From: Lachnospiraceae bacterium UBA3804
GTDB taxonomy: Bacteria > Bacillota > Clostridia > Lachnospirales > Lachnospiraceae
Assembly (NCBI GenBank): GCA_002368665.1
Contig: DFEK01000008.1
Coordinates: forward strand, 212,274 to 276,273
Length of the DNA stretch: 64,000 nucleotides
Direction of reading: 5' to 3'
Made by a program: the position numbers and the translations under genes. Below are positions 55,999 through 64,000 of this stretch, in pieces; position 1 is the first letter of the stretch; each line of letters starts with the position of its first letter. The notes beneath the pieces were generated by a model that did no database searches, was not told the origin of the DNA, and saw nothing but the letters and a program-made list of their open reading frames with translations.

Positions 55999-58311
55999 AT
56001 GTCATTACAGGAAGAAATGATTGAGAAGGAATTGTTTGAAGCGCGTATGGAAACGGAACTCGAAGACACCGCAAAGCGCATCTATTCGAAAGGTTTAAAG
56101 GAGTTAAACAATAACGAAGCTTATTATGTTTTACTTTCCTTCGTTAAGGATTATGCCAGAGTGACCGAGGAGATTACCGGCGAGAAAAAGATTTATTATA
56201 TCTCCGCGGAATTCCTGATCGGTAAACTTTTATCCAATAACTTAATCAACCTCGGAGCATACGACAAAGTGAAAGAAATCCTTGCAAAGAACGGACTTGA
56301 TCTTGCCGAGATCGAAGAGGTTGAACCCGAACCTTCTTTGGGTAACGGCGGACTCGGAAGACTGGCTGCATGCTTCCTTGATTCCATTGCAACGCTCGGA
56401 CTTCCCGGTGACGGTATCGGTCTGAATTATCATTTCGGACTTTTCAAGCAGGAGTTTCATGACAATCTGCAGAAAGCCGAGAAAAACGACTGGATTGAAC
56501 AGCAGTCCTGGTTAAACAAAACGGATATTTCGTTTGAAATTCCGTTTAAGGATTTCTCCGTGAAATCCCGCCTTTACGATATTGATGTCATCGGTTATGA
56601 AAACGGTGTCAACAAATTGCATTTATTCGATGTGGAGACCGTCGATGAAAGCCTTGTAAAGAAAGGCATCGATTTTGACAAGACCAAGATTGCAAAGAAT
56701 TTAACACTTTTCTTATATCCCGATGATTCCGATGAGGCAGGAAACCTGCTTCGTATCTATCAGCAGTATTTCATGGTCAGCAATGCGGCACAGTACATTA
56801 TCCGCGATATGCACAATCATAAATACGATTTAAGAAAGATGTATGATTTCGCAGTCATCCAGATCAACGATACCCATCCGACTCTCGTAATTCCGGAACT
56901 GATCCGTATCATGACGGAAGAGAAGGCAATTTCTTTGGATGAGGCAATTGAGATCGTATCCAAGACCTGTGCATATACGAACCATACCATCCTTGCGGAA
57001 GCATTGGAGAAATGGCCGCTTCACTATCTTGAGAAAGTTGTTCCGAATCTTGTTCCGATCATTCAGGAACTCGACAGAAGAGTCAAAGAGAAATACGACG
57101 ATGAGCGTGTATGGATCATTGATAACGAAAACCGTGTTCACATGGCACATATCGATATTCACTACGGTTTCTCCATCAATGGCGTGGCTGCGCTTCATAC
57201 CGAGATCTTAAAGAATACCGAGCTGAATGCTTTTTATAAGATTTATCCCGAGAAATTCAACAATAAGACCAACGGTATTACGTTCAGAAGATGGCTCTTA
57301 TCCTGCAACCGCGACTTATCCGCTTTCCTTTCCGAGAAGATCGGAAACGGTTACAAGAAGGATGCAACCGAGCTTGAGAAACTTCTGGCATTCAAGGATG
57401 ATGCGGAAGTTCTTAAGAAACTCGAAGAGATCAAGAAGGGTAAAAAAGCCGAACTGGCAGCTTACATCAAAGAAAAAGAAGGCATCGATATCGATCCGGA
57501 TTCGATTTTTGATATCCAGGCGAAGAGACTGCATGAGTACAAGCGTCAGCAGATGAATGTTCTTTACATCATCCACAAATACCTGGAAGTCAAAGCAGGA
57601 AAGAAACCGGCTAGACCGATCACCTTTATCTTCGGCGCTAAGGCTGCACCCGCATATATCATTGCGCAGGATATCATTCACTTAATCCTTGTGATGAGCA
57701 AGATCATCAATAACGATCCGGAAGTATCTCCCTACCTTCGTGTCGTTATGGTGGAGAATTACAATGTATCTTACGCAGAACGCATTATTCCCGCCTGCGA
57801 TATTTCCGAGCAGATTTCCCTTGCAAGTAAGGAAGCAAGCGGTACCGGAAACATGAAGTTTATGTTAAACGGTGCGGTAACATTGGGAACCGTGGACGGT
57901 GCGAATATGGAGATCGCCGAGCTTGTCGGAGACGATAATATCTATACATTCGGAGCATCTTCCGAAACCGTTATCGAGCATTATGCAAAGGCGGATTATG
58001 TTTCGAGAAAATTCTATGAGGAATCTCCTGTGATCAAAGAGGCTGTGGACTTCATCGTTTCCACGCTTTGCATGCAGGTCGGAAGAAGAGAAAACCTGGA
58101 GCGCCTTTACAACGAACTTTTAAACAAGGACTGGTTTATGACGCTTCTGGATCTGGAAGAATATATCAAAGTGAAAGACCAAATGATCTCCGATTACGAC
58201 GACCGTGCAAAATGGAGAAAGATGATGCTTGTCAATATTGCCAAAGCCGGATTCTTCTCATCGGATCGTACGATTGAAGAGTACAACAGGGATATCTGGA
58301 AATTATCATAA
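55999..58311 (+). CDS. glgP: Glycogen/starch phosphorylase
   Basis: Releases glucose 1-phosphate from alpha-1,4-glucan ends using phosphate and pyridoxal phosphate. The cofactor lysine is Lys620 in [34 protein letters not shown] near residue 105 and [13 protein letters not shown] are conserved. Length of 770 is slightly short but complete. The ATG at 55999 follows AGAGGT; a TTG eight codons upstream is possible but lacks support. With malQ and the GH13 enzyme it forms a pathway for glycogen or maltodextrin breakdown. Confidence 0.96.
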   Translation: MSLQEEMIEKELFEARMETELEDTAKRIYSKGLKELNNNEAYYVLLSFVKDYARVTEEITGEKKIYYISAEFLIGKLLSNNLINLGAYDKVKEILAKNGLDLAEIEEVEPEPSLGNGGLGRLAACFLDSIATLGLPGDGIGLNYHFGLFKQEFHDNLQKAEKNDWIEQQSWLNKTDISFEIPFKDFSVKSRLYDIDVIGYENGVNKLHLFDVETVDESLVKKGIDFDKTKIAKNLTLFLYPDDSDEAGNLLRIYQQYFMVSNAAQYIIRDMHNHKYDLRKMYDFAVIQINDTHPTLVIPELIRIMTEEKAISLDEAIEIVSKTCAYTNHTILAEALEKWPLHYLEKVVPNLVPIIQELDRRVKEKYDDERVWIIDNENRVHMAHIDIHYGFSINGVAALHTEILKNTELNAFYKIYPEKFNNKTNGITFRRWLLSCNRDLSAFLSEKIGNGYKKDATELEKLLAFKDDAEVLKKLEEIKKGKKAELAAYIKEKEGIDIDPDSIFDIQAKRLHEYKRQQMNVLYIIHKYLEVKAGKKPARPITFIFGAKAAPAYIIAQDIIHLILVMSKIINNDPEVSPYLRVVMVENYNVSYAERIIPACDISEQISLASKEASGTGNMKFMLNGAVTLGTVDGANMEIAELVGDDNIYTFGASSETVIEHYAKADYVSRKFYEESPVIKEAVDFIVSTLCMQVGRRENLERLYNELLNKDWFMTLLDLEEYIKVKDQMISDYDDRAKWRKMMLVNIAKAGFFSSDRTIEEYNRDIWKLS

Positions 58312-58330
58312 ACATAAAAGGGGAAAGAAA

Positions 58331-59398
58331 ATGAAAAAGAACGTCTTGAAAATGGCAGCGGTTCTTTTGGGCATTGCAATCCTGGGAGCTTCCTTTGCCG
58401 GATGTTTTAAAAAGCCGGCGCAGACGATTGCGACAAGTGAAGCGCCTGTTACCGAAGCGTCAAGCGGTGTAGCGGAAATTCCGGAGAGCCCGGATACACC
58501 GCGACCTGTCAGCGAAGACGAGCTGCTTGCATTTATCAATAACGGAGAAAGCGTAGAGGTTGAGGGAGAGACGATTGCAGGCCTCACCAAAGGATCGAGC
58601 TATACGCTGATGGAAATGAAGCGTTCCATCGAGGAGCACTACCTGGATACATTCGGGGATTCCAATCGCAAAACCGTGGTGGAGATTGATTATGCCATCA
58701 TTGACTGCGGTAATGACGGAATTCCGGAACTTGCGGTTCGCGTGTCCGGCAATAATGCGGAACGCATGGACGGTGTCGATGATTATTATATTATCAAAAA
58801 GAGGGGCGATAAACTGTACGTGGTAGATCAGTATGAATCCTATTACCGCGCCTGGGGAGAACTGAATAAATACGGAGTCTTCTTTATGTCCGGAAGCGGC
58901 GGAGCTTCCATTATGGTGGAAACCTATGATCGTGTCAATGCGGAAGGCCACCATGAATTTATCTACAGTGCCGAGTATGAACTGGCGATGGGTACTCCGA
59001 TGATTTATGGATATGAACTTCCTTCGGACGCGGATCTTCCGGAAGATTATCCGCAGTTTGCCTCGGATTACGGCACCAACGAACGCGTTAAATACAGCTT
59101 TGTACCGTATGATTATTCATTCCAGGACGGATCCAAAGAGTATGATGATTACCTTCGCAAGATGGTATATATTTTCCATGACGAAAACGGAAATCTGATT
59201 GTGCCCAGTGATGAGTATCAAAAGCTCTATTCCGATATCGGAGTTGTAATTACCGACGATGACAATTTAAATCAGCTGATCACCGAAAGACTGCATGAGC
59301 TTAATATTTCCGATGAGGAAATGAAGAATCCCGAGCAGAATCCCGAGGCGGCAGCAGACTGGAAAGTGGCATGGGATGGCTTGGAGGCACAGCCCTAA
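58331..59398 (+). CDS. Predicted lipoprotein, unknown function
   Basis: A 355-residue exported lipoprotein: signal peptide MKKNVLKMAAVLLGIAILG, then lipobox FAGC with Cys25. A Ser/Thr/Pro/Glu-rich linker (to about 55) leads to a globular domain with YAIIDCGNDGIPELAVRVSG, an Asp-rich sequence that resembles integrin/EF-hand-like calcium-binding loops (DCGNDGIPEL). No enzyme family is recognised. The gene follows glgP by 19 bases behind AAAAGGGGAAAG. It may be a surface solute-binding or sensing protein. Confidence 0.78.
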   Translation: MKKNVLKMAAVLLGIAILGASFAGCFKKPAQTIATSEAPVTEASSGVAEIPESPDTPRPVSEDELLAFINNGESVEVEGETIAGLTKGSSYTLMEMKRSIEEHYLDTFGDSNRKTVVEIDYAIIDCGNDGIPELAVRVSGNNAERMDGVDDYYIIKKRGDKLYVVDQYESYYRAWGELNKYGVFFMSGSGGASIMVETYDRVNAEGHHEFIYSAEYELAMGTPMIYGYELPSDADLPEDYPQFASDYGTNERVKYSFVPYDYSFQDGSKEYDDYLRKMVYIFHDENGNLIVPSDEYQKLYSDIGVVITDDDNLNQLITERLHELNISDEEMKNPEQNPEAAADWKVAWDGLEAQP

Positions 59399-59422
59399 AG
59401 TCACTAAGAGAAGAGAACATAG

Positions 59423-60931
59423 ATGAGAAAAAGCGGCATATTATTGGCAATCAGCAGTTTGCCCGGAAAATACGGGATTGGAAGCTTCGGCAGGGAAGCT
59501 TATGATTTTGTGGACTTTTTATGCGCATCGGGCCAGCATTACTGGCAGATCCTTCCGCTCGGTCCGACGGGATACGGAGATTCCCCGTACCAGTCGTTTT
59601 CAACGTATGCCGGCAATCCGTACTATATCGATTTGGAGGAACTGATCCGCCTGAAACTTTTAACCCGTAAAGAGTGCGACAGCGCAGATCTTTGCGATAC
59701 GGTGAAAGAAAAGGGCGCAAAGAATGCCGTACGGATCCTGGATAAAGTCAATTACGAGAAAGTGTATTTCGGGAAACTGGCGCTTTTGAAAAAAGCATTC
59801 AAACGCTTTGATTGTAACGACAGGGAATTTAAAAAATTCGTGCGCACGGAAAGTGCCTGGCTTACGGATTATGCCCTTTTTATGGCTTTGAAAGATGAAG
59901 AAGAGGGTGCAAGTTTTATCGGCTGGGATCCGGCTCTTCGTCTGCGTAAGAAAAAAGCATTGTCGGATGCAAAGAAACGTCTGGCAAATGAGATTGCTTA
60001 TTATGAATTTCTGCAGTTTTTCTTTTTTAAACAGTGGGAGAAACTGAAAGGATATGCCAACGAAAAAGGCATAGAGATCATCGGAGACATTCCGATTTAT
60101 GTGGCTGCGGACAGCGCGGATACATGGGCACATCCGGAATTGTTCCTGCTGGATAAGGCCGGCAATCCGACCGGTGTGGCAGGATGCCCGCCCGATTATT
60201 TCTCCGCAACGGGCCAGCTTTGGGGAAATCCTCTGTATGATTGGGAGTATCATCGAAAGACCGGTTACCGCTGGTGGATTGACCGTATGCAGCACTGCTT
60301 CAGATTGTATGACCGTGTCAGAATCGATCATTTCAGGGCATTTGACGAATATTATTTCATTCCGTACGGCGATCCGACGGCGGAATTCGGACATTGGGAG
60401 AAAGGTCCCGGCGTGGATCTGTTCCGCAAGATGGAGGAAGAACTCGGAGATAAGCCGTTAATTGCGGAAGATCTGGGATTCTTAACCGATTCCGTTTTTG
60501 AATTGATGCGTGCATGCGGATATCCCGGAATGAAAGTGCTCCAGTTTGCTTTTGATTCCAAGGAAGACAATGATTATTTGCCGCACAATTACACGAGAAA
60601 CTGTGTGGTTTATACAGGAACGCACGATAATGATACGGTGGTCGGATGGTATCCGACGTTAAGCCGTGCAGACCGCAAATTCGTCAAAGAATATCTCGGG
60701 ATTAAGAATACGAAGTATCTTCACTGGGATATGATTCGCACAGCCTGGGCATCCGTGGCGGATACGGCGATTGTTCCGATGCAGGATCTGCTCGGACTGG
60801 ATCAAAGCGCCAGAATGAATATTCCTTCCACGATGGGAATCAACTGGATGTGGAGACTTAAAGAAGGACAGTATACGAAAGAGCTTGCTGACAAACTTTT
60901 GCGTCTGACCGAAATCTACGGAAGAAAATAA
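59423..60931 (+). CDS. malQ: 4-alpha-glucanotransferase (amylomaltase)
   Basis: GH77 enzyme that transfers maltosyl units between glucans, extending short maltodextrins for phosphorylase. The typical N-terminus RKSGILLAISSLPGKYGIGS is present. Catalytic residues: nucleophile Asp302 in RIDHFRAF, acid/base Glu349 in LIAEDLGFL, and Asp402 in THDNDTVVGW. At 502 residues it has normal size. It lies 24 bases after the lipoprotein and ends before a bidirectional terminator. Together with glgP it completes intracellular alpha-glucan use. Confidence 0.96.
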   Translation: MRKSGILLAISSLPGKYGIGSFGREAYDFVDFLCASGQHYWQILPLGPTGYGDSPYQSFSTYAGNPYYIDLEELIRLKLLTRKECDSADLCDTVKEKGAKNAVRILDKVNYEKVYFGKLALLKKAFKRFDCNDREFKKFVRTESAWLTDYALFMALKDEEEGASFIGWDPALRLRKKKALSDAKKRLANEIAYYEFLQFFFFKQWEKLKGYANEKGIEIIGDIPIYVAADSADTWAHPELFLLDKAGNPTGVAGCPPDYFSATGQLWGNPLYDWEYHRKTGYRWWIDRMQHCFRLYDRVRIDHFRAFDEYYFIPYGDPTAEFGHWEKGPGVDLFRKMEEELGDKPLIAEDLGFLTDSVFELMRACGYPGMKVLQFAFDSKEDNDYLPHNYTRNCVVYTGTHDNDTVVGWYPTLSRADRKFVKEYLGIKNTKYLHWDMIRTAWASVADTAIVPMQDLLGLDQSARMNIPSTMGINWMWRLKEGQYTKELADKLLRLTEIYGRK

Positions 60932-60947
60932 GCCAAGAAACAAATAA

Positions 60948-60974
60948 CCCGGCACATCTGTGCCGGGGATTTTT
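60948..60974. terminator. Bidirectional terminator between convergent genes
   Basis: CCCGGCAC and GTGCCGGG form a perfect stem around ATCT with a T-run after it. AAATAA on the other side makes it weaker for the minus-strand gene. Confidence 0.88.
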
Positions 60975-60977
60975 CTA

Positions 60978-61424
60978 TTATTTCTGGCTTAAATAGGAAT
61001 TGGAGTAGTGATAATCTCCCGTAACGTCTTTTGCGAACCATTCGGGCGGTGTAAATGCCTTGGCTTCTTCCAGTGTCGGGAATTCGACTTCGGCGATGAT
61101 AAGAGGTGCAAACGGCTTATCAAAGACGTCCAGTTCGATTGTATACGGATCGCAGGGGATCAGATAGCGTTTCTTGGAAATGATATTTCCGTCGGCTTTC
61201 GGTAGCAGGTGAAGGAATGCATCTTCGTTCAGGGGAAGATTGTATTCCTCTTTTTCGATGAACCCTTTTCCTTTATAGGTCAGATAGTAGGTATCATCCT
61301 CTTTGCGCACACGTACGACCGGGTCTGTATTCAGATAGCCCTGTGTCAGTTCGCGGAAAGGGTATTCGCTTAGGTTTGCGGGAAGCTCCTTAATTAGGAA
61401 TTTCCGTTCGATTTCTTTGCCCAT
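60978..61424 (-). CDS. CYTH domain protein (triphosphate tunnel metalloenzyme)
   Basis: A CYTH/TTM family protein, 148 residues, starting with the diagnostic KEIERKFLI. It continues with alternating charged strands (RVRKEDDTYYLTYKG, KKRYLIPC, YTIELDVF), which form the triphosphate tunnel. Family members hydrolyse inorganic tripolyphosphate or act on nucleotide triphosphates; the cellular role here is unproven. The start has AGAGGA before it on the minus strand. It begins 9 bases after cysK on the same strand and is probably cotranscribed with it. Confidence 0.88.
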   Translation of the reverse strand: MGKEIERKFLIKELPANLSEYPFRELTQGYLNTDPVVRVRKEDDTYYLTYKGKGFIEKEEYNLPLNEDAFLHLLPKADGNIISKKRYLIPCDPYTIELDVFDKPFAPLIIAEVEFPTLEEAKAFTPPEWFAKDVTGDYHYSNSYLSQK

Positions 61425-61433
61425 AACATTCCT

Positions 61434-62339
61434 CTAGAAAAGTGAAGTGCTGAAGTATCTCTCTGCACGGTCGGGAAGGACGGTAGCGATGACTTTGTCC
61501 TTTCCGTATTTCTCGGCCATCTTTTTGGCTGCCCAGATGTTGGCGCCGGAGGAGGTTCCGACCAAAAGGCCGTGATCCTTGGCTAATTCCCTGGCTGTAT
61601 TGATGGCGTCGTCATCGGAGACGGTTACAATATCGGTAATGATGGAAGTATCGAGTACATCCGGAATAAATCCGTCGCCGATTCCCTGAATCTGATGAAG
61701 GCCCGGTTCGTCGCCTAAGAGTGCGGATACTCCCTTGGGTTCTACCGCAACGATTTTACAATCCGGATTGTTGTGATCCAGAATATAGCGGGCGATGCCC
61801 TGAAGCGTTCCTCCGGAACCGATACCGGATACATAGATGTCAATTTTCTTTCCGATCTGGTCACAAAGTTCAGGCGCCGTACCGTTATAGTGTGCAGCCG
61901 GATTGGCGGGATTCGTAAACTGCTGCGGCATAAAATAATTATCGGAAGAAGAAGCGATGCGTTCTGCCTCTTTTACCGCGCCGTCCACGGAAAGTTCCGC
62001 AGGGGTCAAAACGAGTTTGGCTCCGAATGCACGGATGACTTTCTTACGTTCCTCACTCATATTCTCGGGCATTACGATGATGACATCATAGCCTTTTCTG
62101 GTGCCGCAGAAAGCCAGGCCGATACCGGTATTTCCGCTTGTGGGTTCCACAATTGTCATGCCGGGTTTTAATATGCCGTCTTTTTCCGCCTGCTCGATCA
62201 TATTCTTGGCAATGCGGTCTTTGATGCTTCCGCCGGGATTTAAAAATTCCGCTTTGGCATAAATCGGACATCCGCAGGTCTTCTCTAAGGAGACCAAAGG
62301 GGTATTTCCGATCAGATCAATTACGTTCTCAATGTACAT
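61434..62339 (-). CDS. cysK: Cysteine synthase (O-acetylserine sulfhydrylase)
   Basis: PLP enzyme that makes cysteine from O-acetylserine and sulfide. The cofactor lysine is Lys40 in NPGGSIKDRIA; the substrate loop is VEPTSGNTGIGLAF, and SGIGSGGTLQGIARY holds the phosphate-binding glycines. Length 301 fits CysK. I chose the ATG at 62339 because GAAGGA lies 8 bases upstream and the product starts YIENVIDLIGNTPLV. An ATG seven codons earlier overlaps that binding site. It is followed by the CYTH gene. Confidence 0.93.
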   Translation of the reverse strand: MYIENVIDLIGNTPLVSLEKTCGCPIYAKAEFLNPGGSIKDRIAKNMIEQAEKDGILKPGMTIVEPTSGNTGIGLAFCGTRKGYDVIIVMPENMSEERKKVIRAFGAKLVLTPAELSVDGAVKEAERIASSSDNYFMPQQFTNPANPAAHYNGTAPELCDQIGKKIDIYVSGIGSGGTLQGIARYILDHNNPDCKIVAVEPKGVSALLGDEPGLHQIQGIGDGFIPDVLDTSIITDIVTVSDDDAINTARELAKDHGLLVGTSSGANIWAAKKMAEKYGKDKVIATVLPDRAERYFSTSLF

Positions 62340-62436
62340 TTTTTCGTCCTTCTTAATCATTCATTGTGCTTTTGCAAATATCGTCCGTATGTAGTCATAA
62401 CCGGATCGCTTTATGCAATAATAGTCACACTCGGTT

Positions 62437-62442
62437 ATTATA
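62437..62442 (-). promoter_or_regulatory. -10 element of cysK
   Basis: Reads TATAAT on the minus strand, about 100 bases before the cysK start. The -35 region is T-rich without a clear match. Confidence 0.4.
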
Positions 62443-62461
62443 TCATAAAAGTCTGCACAAA

Positions 62462-62496
62462 AAAACAGTTCCGGATATTCCTGGAACTGTTTTTTA
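62462..62496 (-). terminator. Terminator of the cellobiose phosphorylase gene
   Basis: AAAACAGTTCC and GGAACTGTTTT form a symmetric stem with runs of A and T on both sides. It lies 14 bases after the GH94 stop on the minus strand. Confidence 0.85.
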
Positions 62497-62510
62497 TGTT
62501 TGATGTGTAA

Positions 62511-64000
62511 TTATCCTAAAGTTACAACTACGTTGTATTCAGCTTTGCCGTCCACATAAGGGATAACGCAGCCGTCAACCTTTGCACCGTCAACTTCGAG
62601 AGAAGCAACACCCTTGCATACGTGGTTCGGGTTCTTTACGGTGATGTTGTATTTAGCACCACGGAACTGACGGGTAGCGGTGAATCCGTCCCATTCGTGA
62701 GGAATGGAAGGATCGATCTTTAAACCGTCGAAGTCGGGCTGTACACCGAGGATGTACTGGGAAATGGCTACCATGTTCCAAGCAGCGGTACCGGTTAGCC
62801 AGGAGTTCTTGCCCTGTCCGAAGTGATTTCCGGTTCTGCCGATATCGGAACCTGCATCCTTACCACCGATCATCTGACCGTATACATAGGGCTCGGTCTT
62901 GTGGATATCGGAAGTCTCTTCGGTGAATGCCGGAGCGATTTCGGAATAATATTTGAATGCCTGATCGCCTTCACCTGCGTAAGCAGCGGCACAGATGATC
63001 CATGCATTGTTATGCGTAAAGATACCTGCGTTCTCTTTGTATCCGCCGGGATAAGTGGAAATCTCACCGTACTGAATGTAGTACTTGGTGAATGCGGGGT
63101 TGTTAAGAACAAGACCGAACTTGGTATTGAGTCTTTCATCAATAGCTGCAAGGGTCTTCTTATCAGCGCCCTGATCCTTTCCGATTTCGGACATGATTGC
63201 GAATCCCTGAGGCTCGATGAAGATCTGGCCTTCTTCGCATTCCTTGGAGCCCATCTTCTCACCGTTTGCATCATATGCACGTAAGAACCAGTCGCCGTCC
63301 CATGCGGATTCCATAACGTTCTTCTTCATCTTGTCGATCTCAGCCTGTGCAGCAGCAGCTTCGTCATCTTTTCCAAGATGTTTTAAAATAGCCACATAGT
63401 TCGGACCTGCGTAGGTGAAGAGGGTAGCTACCATTACGGATTCAGCAATCTTGGAGTAGCCGCCTTCTGCAGCAAACTTCGGATTGGTATAGGTCTGGAA
63501 GCTTTCACCCGGTGTATCGGAGAAGCAGGAGAGGTTGATGCAGTCGTTCCAGTCGGCACGCATTGCCAGAGGAAGTCCGTGAGGTCCCAGATTGTTAACA
63601 ATATGATAGAAGGAAACCTTAAGGTGCTCGAGCATGGGCTGCGCAATGGACATATCGTTATCATAAGGAATCATTTCATCAAGCAGGCTCCAGTCGCCGG
63701 TTTCCTTGATGTATGCGGAAACGGAGAGAATCAGCCATAAAGGATCGTCGGAGAAATCGCCGCCGATATCTGCATTTCCCTTCTTGGTAAGGGGCTGATA
63801 CTGATGATAGCATCCGCCGTCCGGGAACTGGGTGGAAGCGATGTCGATGATTCTTTCTCTTGCACGGTCCGGAATCTGATGAACGAAACCGAGAATGTCC
63901 TGGTTGGAATCTCTGAAGCCCATACCACGGCCGATACCGGATTCGAAATAAGAAGCGGAACGGGAAAGGTTGAAGGTAACCATACACTGATACTGGTTCC
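62511..64000 (-). CDS. Cellobiose phosphorylase (GH94), C-terminal part, 5' end outside window
   Basis: C-terminal two thirds of a GH94 phosphorylase, which splits cellobiose with phosphate into glucose 1-phosphate and glucose. The frame stays open to the window edge (NQYQ precedes the first internal Met), so the start is missing. [14 protein letters not shown] and [16 protein letters not shown] are typical of cellobiose rather than chitobiose phosphorylases. The ADWNDCINL motif probably holds the catalytic acid Asp. Codon use is very regular, suggesting high expression. The enzyme fits a cellulose- or cellodextrin-using anaerobe. Confidence 0.92.
   Translation of the reverse strand, partial: NQYQCMVTFNLSRSASYFESGIGRGMGFRDSNQDILGFVHQIPDRARERIIDIASTQFPDGGCYHQYQPLTKKGNADIGGDFSDDPLWLILSVSAYIKETGDWSLLDEMIPYDNDMSIAQPMLEHLKVSFYHIVNNLGPHGLPLAMRADWNDCINLSCFSDTPGESFQTYTNPKFAAEGGYSKIAESVMVATLFTYAGPNYVAILKHLGKDDEAAAAQAEIDKMKKNVMESAWDGDWFLRAYDANGEKMGSKECEEGQIFIEPQGFAIMSEIGKDQGADKKTLAAIDERLNTKFGLVLNNPAFTKYYIQYGEISTYPGGYKENAGIFTHNNAWIICAAAYAGEGDQAFKYYSEIAPAFTEETSDIHKTEPYVYGQMIGGKDAGSDIGRTGNHFGQGKNSWLTGTAAWNMVAISQYILGVQPDFDGLKIDPSIPHEWDGFTATRQFRGAKYNITVKNPNHVCKGVASLEVDGAKVDGCVIPYVDGKAEYNVVVTLG

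Noticed and set aside
59660..60394. 244-residue minus-strand open frame
   Set aside because: Lies wholly inside malQ, whose active-site motifs are certain; no ribosome binding site.

Overview
The window looks like a chromosome segment of an anaerobic, low-to-mid GC Bacillota, most likely of the family Lachnospiraceae. The reasons are the ECF-module/truA/rplM/rpsI housekeeping genes, AddAB in place of RecBCD, pyrophosphate-dependent phosphofructokinase, strong AGGAGG-type ribosome binding sites, Gram-positive style lipoproteins, and large families of hybrid kinases and heterodimeric ABC exporters. A cellobiose phosphorylase, glycogen phosphorylase and 4-alpha-glucanotransferase fit a plant-polymer or glycogen-using gut or rumen anaerobe. 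Species assignment is inference.

Layout. 1-11.4 kb: a TraX-like membrane protein, the ECF vitamin-transport energising module (ecfA1-ecfA2-ecfT), an intergenic block with a 37-bp tandem repeat joined to a large inverted-repeat element, truA, four membrane proteins (alanine symporter, MscS channel, CstA, NSS symporter), then rplM-rpsI behind a strong promoter and structured leader. 11.4-15.8 kb: an AT-rich accessory segment with a DUF4143 AAA ATPase whose promoter is flanked by two identical 14-bp palindromes, a DUF2971 protein, a degenerate second copy of the rpsI 3' end, a GT1 glycosyltransferase and a small winged-helix protein. 15.8-18.5 kb: a GGDEF/EAL protein and a SpoU rRNA methyltransferase.

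18.5-32.3 kb: a probable long transcription unit with a pseudaminate-type CMP-sugar synthetase, a small unknown protein, GDP-fucose synthase, a heterodimeric ABC exporter, a REC-GGDEF-REC regulator, a hybrid kinase with HPt, and a second hybrid kinase fused to a complete DegV domain. A separate gene for a divergent ECF-like sigma factor follows. 32.3-45.5 kb: DNA repair genes (addB, addA, a nuclease-XPD helicase) with two unknown genes between them, then a GH13 glycosidase. 45.5-50.6 kb: valS, a 53-residue protein, a zinc-ribbon/TPR membrane protein and five tRNAs (Arg, His, Gln, Lys, Leu). 50.6-64 kb: two lipoproteins, a cation/Ca2+ exchanger, PPi-phosphofructokinase, a second NSS symporter, glycogen phosphorylase, malQ, and on the minus strand a CYTH protein, cysteine synthase and the 3' part of a GH94 cellobiose phosphorylase that runs off the right edge.

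Most likely to be new: the HK-REC-DegV fusion kinase in a three-gene phosphorelay, the minus-strand-folding element at 3.5 kb, the twin-palindrome promoter of the DUF4143 ATPase inside a segment bounded by an rpsI 3'-end duplication, and the 620-residue unknown protein next to addA. Coding starts below were chosen by ribosome-binding-site spacing and family N-termini, so several are internal to the longest open frame.
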